In this document: positions 45,018 to 52,716 of the stretch, piece by piece | Layout: every line of letters starts with the position of its first letter | How positions within the stretch are numbered: position 1 is the stretch's first letter | Program-made: the position numbers and the translations under genes | Notes under the pieces: model-generated | What the model was told of the DNA's origin: nothing | Seen by the model: the letters and a program-made list of their open reading frames with translations, nothing else | Database searches by the model: none | Assembly (NCBI RefSeq): GCF_937958065.1 | Contig: NZ_CALFXI010000109.1 | Location: 101,302 to 165,301 of the forward strand | Source of the DNA: an uncultured Steroidobacter sp. | GTDB lineage: Bacteria; Pseudomonadota; Gammaproteobacteria; Steroidobacterales; Steroidobacteraceae | Length of the DNA stretch: 64,000 bases | Direction of reading: 5' to 3'

Positions 45018-45409
45018 CAACGTTTCTCCCTGGGATCGCGTACCGGGCTGCCCGGCGCACGCCCCCCCTGCAACATCATCCTGGCGTACTCCTCCTGCGT
45101 CATGCCGGTCATGCTGGCCGCCATGAACTGGAAGCTCCTGCCGTCGGTGGCGCCGATCTTGGCGAGGAAATAGATATTGCCGCCCAGCTCGATGCAGCGG
45201 TTCAGGTCTCGCGCCAGCACCGCCTCCTTCTGGGCCTCGCTCATCGGCCACTCATCCAGGTAGGCGCGCTCGTTCGCTTTGAAGCGCTCGCGGTTCTGCG
45301 CCTTCATCAGTGACATGCAGAACTGATTCAGGTGATAGCCCAGGCGCGCCTGCTCGGCATCGAAAATGGTCGTGCCGGGAATTCCCTTGTACGGTTTATC
45401 GAGCGCCAT
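45017..45409 (-). CDS. ligA: Protocatechuate 4,5-dioxygenase, alpha subunit
   Basis: 130 aa from the ATG at 45409. The sequence MALDKPYKGIPGTTIFD, then HLNQFCMSLMKAQNRERFK and the C-terminal MTGMTQEEYARMML are characteristic of LigA. It forms an alpha-beta heterodimer with LigB and caps the active site. It starts one base after the ligI stop and overlaps ligB. Confidence 0.95.
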   Translation of the reverse strand: MALDKPYKGIPGTTIFDAEQARLGYHLNQFCMSLMKAQNRERFKANERAYLDEWPMSEAQKEAVLARDLNRCIELGGNIYFLAKIGATDGRSFQFMAASMTGMTQEEYARMMLQGGRAPGSPVRDPREKR

Positions 45410-45410
45410 C

Positions 45411-46301
45411 TCACCGACTCCAGTAAAGAGCCATCGGATTGTCGACCAGCAGCTTACGCTGCAATTCCACAGTCGGCGCAATGCGCGGGATGAAATCGAC
45501 CAGCTTGCCGTCATCCGGCATATGCGACTTCATGTTCGGATGCGGCCAGTCGGTGCCCCACAGCACCCGATCGGGAAACGTCTCGACGATGCGCCTGGCG
45601 AACGGCACCACGTCGTCATAGCCGTCCGGGCCGGTCTTCGACAGCCGCTCCGGGCAGCTGACCTTGGACCAGAAATTCGGGTGCTCGCGCAGCAGGCGGG
45701 CGAACAGCTCGAACTCCGGGCCGTCGACTGGCTGGGTGACATCGGGCCGGCCCATGTGGTCGACCACGACCGTGGTCGGCAGCGAGGTGAAAAAGTCGTA
45801 CAGCTCGTGCAGCTCCGCCGCCTCGAAGTAGATGACGATGTGCCAACCGAGCGGCTTGATGCGCTCGGCGATCGAATACAGCACGTCACGCGGCGTCGTA
45901 TCGACGAGACGTTTGACGAAGTTGAAACGCACGCCACGAACGCCCGCCGCATCGAGCGCCTGCAGCTCGGCGTCGGTCACGTCCTGCTTCACAGTGGCTA
46001 CGCCACGCGCACGGTCATTGGACGCCTTCAACGCATCCACCAGTGCGCGATTGTCTGCACCGTGACAAGTCGCTTGCACGATGACGTTGCGCTCGAAGCC
46101 GAGGTAGTCACGCAGCTCCCACAGCTTGTCCTTCGGCGCATCGCACGGCGTGTACTTGCGCTCCGGTGCGTACGGAAACACGTCGCCCGGGCCGAACACG
46201 TGACAATGCGCGTCCACCGCTCCCGCCGGAGGCCGGAACGTCGGCTTGCTTGGCGCCGGGTGGAACACCAGCCAATCGCGGTCCATCTGAAACGTTGCCA
46301 T
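45411..46301 (-). CDS. ligI: 2-pyrone-4,6-dicarboxylate hydrolase
   Basis: 296 aa. The amidohydrolase HxH lies in VDAHCHVFGP, and a Lys/Arg-rich pocket motif follows in VRFNFVKRLVD. Later residues VVVDHMGRPDV and LWGTDWPHPN match LigI and its catalytic Asp. It opens the lactone ring of 2-pyrone-4,6-dicarboxylate to 4-oxalomesaconate without needing metal. It sits nine bases after ligJ and one base before ligA in the minus-strand operon. Confidence 0.95.
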   Translation of the reverse strand: MATFQMDRDWLVFHPAPSKPTFRPPAGAVDAHCHVFGPGDVFPYAPERKYTPCDAPKDKLWELRDYLGFERNVIVQATCHGADNRALVDALKASNDRARGVATVKQDVTDAELQALDAAGVRGVRFNFVKRLVDTTPRDVLYSIAERIKPLGWHIVIYFEAAELHELYDFFTSLPTTVVVDHMGRPDVTQPVDGPEFELFARLLREHPNFWSKVSCPERLSKTGPDGYDDVVPFARRIVETFPDRVLWGTDWPHPNMKSHMPDDGKLVDFIPRIAPTVELQRKLLVDNPMALYWSR

Positions 46302-46310
46302 GGTGGTCTC

Positions 46311-47336
46311 TTACTGTCCGCGCGACTTCAACAGGGCATCCAAGCGCGGGAATACCCGGCGCGCGTTGCCCTCGAAAATGCGGCGCTTGTCCGCCTCCGG
46401 GATGCTCAATGCATCGATGTAACGCTTCGTGTCGTCATAGTAGTTGCCCGTCTCGGGATCGATGCCGCGCACCGCGCCCACCATTTCCGAGCCGAACAGG
46501 ATATTGTCGATGTCGATCACTTTCACCAGCAGGTCGATGCCGGGCTGGTGATACACACAAGTGTCGAAGAACACATTCTTCATCACGTGCTCGGCGAGCG
46601 GCGGCCGCTTGAGCATGTCGGCCAGACCACGATAGCGCCCCCAGTGGTACGGCACCGCGCCGCCGCCGTGCGGAATGATGAAGCGCAAGGTCGGAAAATC
46701 CTTGAACAGATTGCCTTCGATGAACTGCATGAACGCGGTCGTATCGGCGTTGATGTAATGCGCGCCGGTGGCGTGGAAGTTCGGATTGCACGAGGCCGAA
46801 ACGTGAATCATGGCCGGCACGTCGAGCTCGACCATCTTCTCGTAGAACGGATACCAGTGCCGGTCGGTCAGCGGCGGCGCGGTCCAATGGCCGCCCGAGG
46901 GATCCGGATTCAAGTTGCAGCCGATGAAGCCCAGTTCCTTGACCGCTCGCTCGAGCTCCTGCACCGAGTGCGAAATCGGCACCCCTGGCGACTGCGGCAG
47001 CTGGCACACACCGACGAAGTTCTGCGGATACAGATCGACGACGCGCTTGATCAGATCGTTACAGGCGCGCGTCCACTGCTGGGATACCGCCTCATCGCCG
47101 ACGTGATGCGCCATGGCTGAGGCGCGCGGCGAGAAGATGGTGATGTCCGCGCCTCGCTCCTTCTGCAGCTTCAGCTGGTTCTTCTCGATCGTTTCGCGGA
47201 TCTCATCGTCGCTGATCCTGGCCGGCGTTGGAGTGGGAGCCAGCGGATCCTTCAGCTTCGCGAGCTGCTGGTCGCGAAACTTCTGATGGGCTTCGGGGGC
47301 GGTCGTGTAATGACCGTGACAATCGATGATCAGCAT
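46311..47336 (-). CDS. ligJ: 4-oxalomesaconate hydratase
   Basis: 341 aa, the length of LigJ. The amidohydrolase barrel shows IIDCHGHYTT at the N-terminus, then NLNPDPSGGHWTAPP, IPHGGGAVPYHWGRYRG and LFGSEMVGAVRGIDP, all LigJ-like, with zinc ligands in the first His pair. It adds water to 4-oxalomesaconate to give 4-carboxy-4-hydroxy-2-oxoadipate. Its start overlaps the upstream DUF1932 gene by seven bases. Confidence 0.93.
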   Translation of the reverse strand: MLIIDCHGHYTTAPEAHQKFRDQQLAKLKDPLAPTPTPARISDDEIRETIEKNQLKLQKERGADITIFSPRASAMAHHVGDEAVSQQWTRACNDLIKRVVDLYPQNFVGVCQLPQSPGVPISHSVQELERAVKELGFIGCNLNPDPSGGHWTAPPLTDRHWYPFYEKMVELDVPAMIHVSASCNPNFHATGAHYINADTTAFMQFIEGNLFKDFPTLRFIIPHGGGAVPYHWGRYRGLADMLKRPPLAEHVMKNVFFDTCVYHQPGIDLLVKVIDIDNILFGSEMVGAVRGIDPETGNYYDDTKRYIDALSIPEADKRRIFEGNARRVFPRLDALLKSRGQ

Positions 47337-48223
47337 GCAGTCTTCTCCGCCTGGGCGCGGCTCAGCACCGCGTCCAGCATCGCTTCCAATTCTTCGATCG
47401 AGGCCGCCTCACGGAAACCGGCGGCCCAGTCCTGGCGCTGCGCGCAGGCCGCGCTCATGTGAGGCTCCAGCCCCGCTTCGCTGACGGTCTGGGCGACTTC
47501 TCGCATTTCTTCGGCACGACGCCGACCATGAATGAGCGAGCGCGAGATCATGTATCTCGCCAGCGTCGACCAGTCCGCGGCAGGGAACAGATTGCGCAGC
47601 GAATCGAGCACCGTCGACTCGACGCCATAGTGGCGCGCCGACAGTAACGATTCGGTCAGCAGCGCCTCCATGCCCTTGATCATGACGCTGCGGCACATCT
47701 TGGCCGCCGAAGCGCGACCGATCTGATCCGAGAATACTGTGGCCCCGGTGAACCCGAGCTGCTGCGCCAGCGTCAGAAACGCAGCGGCATGCTTGCCTCC
47801 GAACAACATCGGCGAAGCAATGCGCTTCGGCGCAATCGGAGACATGATGGCCGCTTCGACGTAGCGGGCGCCGCTGGCATCGATCAACGCTGCCGCTTGC
47901 GTCTTCACGCCCGGCGAAACCGAGTTCATATCGAGGAAGTAGGCGCCAGGCTGCAGCGCTCCAACCACAGAACGCGCAGCGGCCAGATCCTGCGCTGCCG
48001 TCACAGCACTCACCACCAGATCTGCGCTCGCGACTGCCTCGGTCGCGCTGCTCGCGATACCGACATTCGCCGCCGCGGCTGCCCTGGCGCATGCGCTCTT
48101 GGAATCCTTGAACAGCAGGTCAAACGCGGTGAGCTGAGTACAGCCGGCCGCTTGAAAGTCGGCCGCAAGCGTCTGCCCTACTTCGCCAAATCCGAGCAGG
48201 CAAATATGCTCGATCGCGCTCAT
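47330..48223 (-). CDS. NAD(P)-binding oxidoreductase with DUF1932 domain
   Basis: 297 aa from the ATG at 48223. The N-terminus has a 6-phosphogluconate-dehydrogenase-like Rossmann fold (ICLLGFGEVGQTLAADF, then VVSAVTAAQDLAAA, LDMNSVSPGVKTQAA). The C-terminal helical DUF1932 part begins near GRASAAKMCRSVMIKGMEALLTE. Homologues occur in several lig clusters, but the role is not settled in my memory; it may act on a pathway keto acid. Four-base overlap with ligU and seven-base overlap with ligJ place it firmly in the operon. Confidence 0.82.
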   Translation of the reverse strand: MSAIEHICLLGFGEVGQTLAADFQAAGCTQLTAFDLLFKDSKSACARAAAAANVGIASSATEAVASADLVVSAVTAAQDLAAARSVVGALQPGAYFLDMNSVSPGVKTQAAALIDASGARYVEAAIMSPIAPKRIASPMLFGGKHAAAFLTLAQQLGFTGATVFSDQIGRASAAKMCRSVMIKGMEALLTESLLSARHYGVESTVLDSLRNLFPAADWSTLARYMISRSLIHGRRRAEEMREVAQTVSEAGLEPHMSAACAQRQDWAAGFREAASIEELEAMLDAVLSRAQAEKTAC

Positions 48224-49311
48224 GATCCGCTCCACACGCGTCCCGTCACGAACACTTCGCCGCGCATGAGCTTGCGGGCAGTCCGCAGCAACGCCGAGCG
48301 ACGCACCTCGACCTTGCCGCTCGTCACCGCCACTTCGATGTCGACAGTAAAGAAGCCAGTAGGATGCTCGACTTCGAGTCGCTGCGACGAACCATCTCCA
48401 GAGAGCTTCGCGACCTGCGCGGCCACCGAGCCGGGCGTGACGCAGGCCGTCGCGACGCTGACGGCGCCGAGCACACCGATGGACTCGTGCACACGATGCG
48501 GAATGAACGTGCGCGTGGCGATCGCACCGCCCTGCTTCGGCGGCGACACCAGGCACATCTTCGGTACCGTCTTCTTGCTCACGTCGCCCAGATTCATGCG
48601 AGGACCGACCGCGAGCCGGATCGCCTCGACCCGCTGCTTCAAATCGGCATTGCTCTCCAGTTGCTCCGGCGTTTCATCGCCGGCGATACCGAAATCCTCG
48701 GCCCGCAGGATCACGACCGGCATGCCGTTGTCGATGCAAGTGACGCAGAGGCCGTTGATCTCATCGACCACCGAGCCGGTCGGCAGCAGCGAGCCACAAC
48801 TCGACCCGGCGACATCCAGGAACTCCAGCGGAATCGCCGCAGCCGTTCCAGGAACGCCGTCGATACGCGCATCGCCTTCGTATTCGACCGCACCGTTCGG
48901 TGTCGGCACGTAAGCCACGGCGATGCTCGCCGTGTTCAGCATATGAATGCGCACCGGGGTGACGTCGCCGGCGATCGGCACCAAGCCCTGCTCGATGGCC
49001 CAGGGACCGACTCCCGCGAGGATGTTGCCGCAGTTCTGGCTGTCGCTGACCTCGGCTTTGTCGACGACCACTTGCAGAAACAGGTAATCGACGTCGGCAT
49101 GCTCGAGGCTGGAGCGGCGAATCACGGCGACCTTGCTGGTCAGCGGATGCGCACCGCCGACTCCGTCGATCTGTCGGATGTCGGGCGAACCCATGGCCGC
49201 GAGCAGTACGCGGTCCCGCAGCTCACGTTCGGCGGGCAGATCGGCCTCGTTGAAGTACAGCCCCTTCGAGGTACCGCCGCGCATCAACGTGCAAGGAATG
49301 GACTTGAGCAT
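48220..49311 (-). CDS. ligU: 4-oxalomesaconate tautomerase, PrpF family
   Basis: 363 aa. PrpF-type motifs are clear: PCTLMRGGTSKGLYFN at the start, DGVGGAHPLTSKVAVI, and DSQNCGNILAGVGPWA with the active-site Cys. The family is an aconitate isomerase or allylic tautomerase fold. Between ligK and ligJ this is most likely the LigU/GalD enzyme that moves the double bond in 4-oxalomesaconate for LigJ. It starts 21 bases after ligK, with a GGAG-like site before it. Confidence 0.88.
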   Translation of the reverse strand: MLKSIPCTLMRGGTSKGLYFNEADLPAERELRDRVLLAAMGSPDIRQIDGVGGAHPLTSKVAVIRRSSLEHADVDYLFLQVVVDKAEVSDSQNCGNILAGVGPWAIEQGLVPIAGDVTPVRIHMLNTASIAVAYVPTPNGAVEYEGDARIDGVPGTAAAIPLEFLDVAGSSCGSLLPTGSVVDEINGLCVTCIDNGMPVVILRAEDFGIAGDETPEQLESNADLKQRVEAIRLAVGPRMNLGDVSKKTVPKMCLVSPPKQGGAIATRTFIPHRVHESIGVLGAVSVATACVTPGSVAAQVAKLSGDGSSQRLEVEHPTGFFTVDIEVAVTSGKVEVRRSALLRTARKLMRGEVFVTGRVWSGS

Positions 49312-49332
49312 GACAAGACTCCGCTGGAGCGG

Positions 49333-50016
49333 TCACTCCAACGAATCGACGTACTTCAGCCCCTTCTCCGCGAGGCGCTGGCGCATGCCATAGATATCCA
49401 GGCCCAGCTCACCCGCCTTCAGGCGCGCCCGCACGCCCGCTTCCTTTTTCTCGCGCGCGGTCGATTGCTCCAGGGCGTTTGCAGCCTTCTCGCGGGGCAC
49501 GACGCAAACGCCGTCATCATCCGCGACGATCACGTCGCCCGGCTTGATCGAGGCGCCCGCGCAGACGATGGGAACGTTGACGCTGCCCAACGTTTCTTTG
49601 ACCGTGCCTTGCGCCGAGACGTAGCGCGACCACACGGGAAAACCGATCGCGGTCAGATCTTTTACGTCACGCACGCCCGCCTCGATGATCAAGCCGCGCA
49701 CGCCACGCGCCAGCAACGAGCAGGCGAGCAACTCGCCGAAATAGCCAGCGTCACACGCCGAAGTTGGAGAGACGACGAGAATATCGCCTTGCTGACACTG
49801 CTCCACGGCCACGTGGATCATCCAGTTATCGCCCGGTGCGATACTGACCGTCACCGCCGATCCGGCAATACGCGCGCCGGGATAAATCGGACGCATGTAC
49901 GGCGCCAGCAAGCCGGTGCGGCCTTGCGCCTCGTGCACGGTCGCGACTCCGCATTCGGCCAGGCCGTCGATGACCCGACGCTCCGCCCGCGGAATGTTTC
50001 TGACTACCACTGACAT
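49333..50016 (-). CDS. ligK: 4-carboxy-4-hydroxy-2-oxoadipate aldolase / oxaloacetate decarboxylase
   Basis: 227 aa from the ATG at 50016, with GGAGGAG seven bases upstream; an in-frame start five codons earlier is less well placed. It has the RraA/HMG-aldolase fold with GDNWMIHVAVEQ, the metal and substrate motif GLIIEAGVRDVKDL and DVIVADDDGVCVVP. It splits the pathway product to pyruvate and oxaloacetate. It is the first gene of the minus-strand lig operon. Its leader contains the 36-bp box at 50073-50108. Confidence 0.93.
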   Translation of the reverse strand: MSVVVRNIPRAERRVIDGLAECGVATVHEAQGRTGLLAPYMRPIYPGARIAGSAVTVSIAPGDNWMIHVAVEQCQQGDILVVSPTSACDAGYFGELLACSLLARGVRGLIIEAGVRDVKDLTAIGFPVWSRYVSAQGTVKETLGSVNVPIVCAGASIKPGDVIVADDDGVCVVPREKAANALEQSTAREKKEAGVRARLKAGELGLDIYGMRQRLAEKGLKYVDSLE

Positions 50017-50052
50017 TTCCAACTCCTCCAACGCGTCATGGCAGTGTGACGC

Positions 50053-50065
50053 GCCCCGCCGGGGC
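50053..50065. other. GC-rich hairpin between the aromatic MFS gene and ligK
   Basis: GCCCCG-C-CGGGGC can form a short perfect stem in the 108-base gap between the MFS stop (50125) and ligK (50016). No T-tract follows, so terminator function is doubtful. It lies inside the possible ligK leader. Confidence 0.25.
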
Positions 50066-50072
50066 CGACCAA

Positions 50073-50108
50073 TTCAATTTGCTGTCGAGCCATTAGGCGA
50101 CGCTATAG
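50073..50108. promoter_or_regulatory. 36-bp conserved box, copy 1 (upstream of ligK)
   Basis: TTCAATTTG-N10-ATTAG-N5-GCTATAG. The same three blocks with identical spacings occur at 51400-51435. This copy lies 57 to 92 bases upstream of ligK and is followed by the lig operon. It is a strong candidate for a regulator site, probably for the double-HTH LysR-type protein at 51463. Confidence 0.6.
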
Positions 50109-50124
50109 ATAAAGTCCGCGCGGG

Positions 50125-51330
50125 TCACTCGCGCGGTCGACGGCAAAAGCTCAGGCCAAACACCGCGGCGCCGGCGATCGCGGCGACTGGCACCATGTAC
50201 TGCACCACGCCACTCGCACTCGTCCCGCCACCGAGCAGCACGCCTGCCAGCAAAGGACCGATGATCGAACCGACGCGCCCCACTGCCACGCTCGCACCTG
50301 ATCCCGTGCCTCGAACGGCGAGCGGATAATAGGTGGCCGCGACACCGTAGAGCGCATAGTTCGCGCCGAGCAGGAAGAAGCCGGCGGCCCCGCTGAGCAC
50401 CAGGGTCATGGCCAATCCGCTCGAAGCGCTCAACGCGACCAGCGAAATGATCAGGCCCACATACGCAAACGTCATCGGCCAGCGCGTGTCCATACGATCC
50501 ACCAGCGAACCGAAGCAGAGCGCACCGACGACGCTCGCAAAATTGAACGCGAGCGACGCTTGTGGGGCGACGGCGCGATCCAGGCCGTTCGCGACCACCA
50601 GGGTCGGCAGCCAGTTCAGGATCAGATAAAGAATCAACAGCGTCGGCAGGAACGCCAGCCACAACAACAACGTCGCGGGCGTGCGCCCGTCGGCGAACAA
50701 TGCCGCGCTCACATTCGTCCGTCGCGCGCCTGGCGCGCGCTTGGTCAATGTTTCCGGCATCAGGAAATAGATCATCGGCGCCAGCAGCAGCGGCAAGACA
50801 CCTCCGACCTCGAACAGGATGCGCCAGTCGAAGTCCGGCGGCAGCAACTGCGTCAGCAACGCCGAAGAACCGCCGCCCAGCGGCATGCCACAGAACATCA
50901 CGGCGGCAGTCGAAGCCCGCTTCTCCGGAGCGCTGACTTCAGCGGCGAGCGCCATCATGTTCGGCAAGGCCGCGCCGAAGCCGAGCCCCGCGCACAGGCG
51001 CACCACGAACAACGCTTCGAACGTGCCGACCAGCGACGTGAGCAATGTGAAGATGCCGAAGGCGAGCACGGCACCGATGAACACCGGCTTGCGCCCGACC
51101 CGGTCGGCCAGCCAGCCGCCGAAACTGGCGCCGATCACCAGCCCGATGTTGCTGATCGAGAAGATCCAGCCCATCTGCCGGGGATCGAAGCCGAACTGGG
51201 GCGCAAGCTTGGGCGCGGCGACGCCCATGGCCTGGATGTCGAAGCCCTCGACGACGGCGACGAGGAAACACAACGCCACGGTGATGGCCACATTGGGCGT
51301 TTGAACCAGCGCGGTCCGCTCCTGAAGCAT
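50125..51330 (-). CDS. MFS transporter, aromatic acid:H+ symporter (PcaK-like, AAHS family)
   Basis: 401 aa from the ATG at 51330, preceded by GGGGGA two bases upstream; a GTG at 51351 is the alternative. Membrane segment 1 has VVEGFDIQAMGVAAP, the AAHS Asp motif, and the loop GGWLADRVGRKPVF is MFS motif A. Twelve helices are predicted. The family imports 4-hydroxybenzoate and protocatechuate. It lies just upstream of ligK on the same strand and is divergent from the LysR-type regulator at 51463. Confidence 0.92.
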   Translation of the reverse strand: MLQERTALVQTPNVAITVALCFLVAVVEGFDIQAMGVAAPKLAPQFGFDPRQMGWIFSISNIGLVIGASFGGWLADRVGRKPVFIGAVLAFGIFTLLTSLVGTFEALFVVRLCAGLGFGAALPNMMALAAEVSAPEKRASTAAVMFCGMPLGGGSSALLTQLLPPDFDWRILFEVGGVLPLLLAPMIYFLMPETLTKRAPGARRTNVSAALFADGRTPATLLLWLAFLPTLLILYLILNWLPTLVVANGLDRAVAPQASLAFNFASVVGALCFGSLVDRMDTRWPMTFAYVGLIISLVALSASSGLAMTLVLSGAAGFFLLGANYALYGVAATYYPLAVRGTGSGASVAVGRVGSIIGPLLAGVLLGGGTSASGVVQYMVPVAAIAGAAVFGLSFCRRPRE

Positions 51331-51399
51331 AGTCCCCCACTCGATCCGCACGCAGCCAGGTTGACTGGATTCTGTGACAGCGGTGCCGTGTGCGGCTAG

Positions 51400-51435
51400 T
51401 TCAAATTGGCGCCCCGGTATTAGAGATTGCTATAG
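51400..51435. promoter_or_regulatory. 36-bp conserved box, copy 2 (MFS/LysR divergent promoter)
   Basis: TTCAAATTG-N10-ATTAG-N5-GCTATAG, matching copy 1 at 50073 in all three blocks and both spacers while the spacer sequences differ. It lies between the MFS start (51330) and the LysR start (51463), overlapping CGGCTA/TAGCCG arms at 51393-51398 and 51433-51438. Placement fits a LysR-type regulator that controls itself and the carrier. Confidence 0.6.
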
Positions 51436-51462
51436 CCGATTGGCCCGTGCGAGGATCGCGGC

Positions 51463-52716
51463 ATGTCGGTGCCCAATCTACGCCATCTGCAAGCGTTTCA
51501 TGAAGTCATGGCGGCAGGCAGCATCAGTGCGGCTTCGCTCAGGATGCATCTGACGCAATCCGCCGTCACGCAGGCCATCGCCGCCATCGAGCGTTATTTC
51601 AACGCGCCCTTGTTCACACGCAGCCCGTACGGAATGCATCCGACGCCGGCCGGCACGGTCTGCGCTGCACGCGTCGAGCGGGCGCTGGCACAACTGCGCG
51701 ATGGAATACAGGAGCTGGCCGGCTCCGAGGTGAGCGCCGCCCGGCGCGAGCAATTGTTTCGTCGGATCAGCGCTCCGCAACTCAGCTCCCTGATCAAACT
51801 GGTGGAGTTTCGCAATTTCACCCATGCCGCGCGCGCCACGGGAGTGTCGCAGCCCACCATGCATCGTGCCGCCCGCACGCTGGAACGTGCCCTGGATGCC
51901 CGCTTGTTCGAGAAGACCAGTCATGGCGTCGTCCCTACTCGCGAAGCGGAGAAGCTGTCGCGACGCGCACACCTCGCATTCGTCGAGATCGCACAAGCGC
52001 GCGCCGACATCGACGCTCTGGAAGGCCGCGAATCGGGTCGCACCGTGATCGGCTCCATGCCGCTGGCTCGCAGCTTTCTCATCCCCAACGCGCTCATCCG
52101 TTTTACGCGCGAACATGCCGAGCATGCCGTTTCCATCATGGAGGGCACGTACGAGCATCTGCTCGCGGCGCTGCAGTCCGGCCAGGCCGATTTTCTCGTC
52201 GGCGCGCTGCGTGACATCCGCGTGAACGGCGGGATCGTGCAAGAACACTTGTTCGATGATCCGCTCTCCATCGTGGTGGGTGCCGGCCATCCGCTGGCGA
52301 AAAAGCGCAAGCTGTCCGCCACCGACCTGACCGGTCACCCCTGGATTGCGCCGCGTGCCACCTCGCCGCTCAAGACGCACTTCGAAGCCTTGTTCAAGGA
52401 TCTGGGCATCGAGCCGCCGCAGCGCTTCATCGAATGCAATTCACTCGGCGCGGCGCGCGCCTTGCTGATGAGCGGCGATCACATGATGCTGTCATCGACC
52501 AATCAGGTTCATTACGAGCTGCAAGCGGGCATGCTCGTGTGCCTGCCTCATCCGGGCGGCAGAGTGGTGCGAAAGATCGGATTGACGGTCAGGGACGATT
52601 GGCGCCCGACGCAGGCGCAAGCGCGGTTGCTGGCGATCGTGCGCGAAACGGCGAATCGGTTGGAGCATCAGGAAGCGGAGCGGCCACACGCCGCCCCGCT
52701 GTCACGCCCTGGCTAG
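51463..52716 (+). CDS. LysR-type regulator with two tandem winged-helix domains
   Basis: 417 aa, about 100 longer than usual. Residues 5-64 form one LysR helix-turn-helix (LRHLQAFHEVMAAGSISAAS, SQSA-like VTQAIAAIERY, FTRSPYGMHPTPAG). Residues 102-165 form a second (ISAPQLSSLIKLVEF, ARATGVSQPTMHRAARTLERAL, LFEKTSHGVVPT). A standard effector domain follows from about residue 185 (TVIGSMPLARSFLIP). Divergence from the aromatic MFS gene and the shared 36-bp boxes suggest control of protocatechuate catabolism. Its end overlaps the convergent receptor gene by four bases. Confidence 0.9.
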   Translation: MSVPNLRHLQAFHEVMAAGSISAASLRMHLTQSAVTQAIAAIERYFNAPLFTRSPYGMHPTPAGTVCAARVERALAQLRDGIQELAGSEVSAARREQLFRRISAPQLSSLIKLVEFRNFTHAARATGVSQPTMHRAARTLERALDARLFEKTSHGVVPTREAEKLSRRAHLAFVEIAQARADIDALEGRESGRTVIGSMPLARSFLIPNALIRFTREHAEHAVSIMEGTYEHLLAALQSGQADFLVGALRDIRVNGGIVQEHLFDDPLSIVVGAGHPLAKKRKLSATDLTGHPWIAPRATSPLKTHFEALFKDLGIEPPQRFIECNSLGAARALLMSGDHMMLSSTNQVHYELQAGMLVCLPHPGGRVVRKIGLTVRDDWRPTQAQARLLAIVRETANRLEHQEAERPHAAPLSRPG

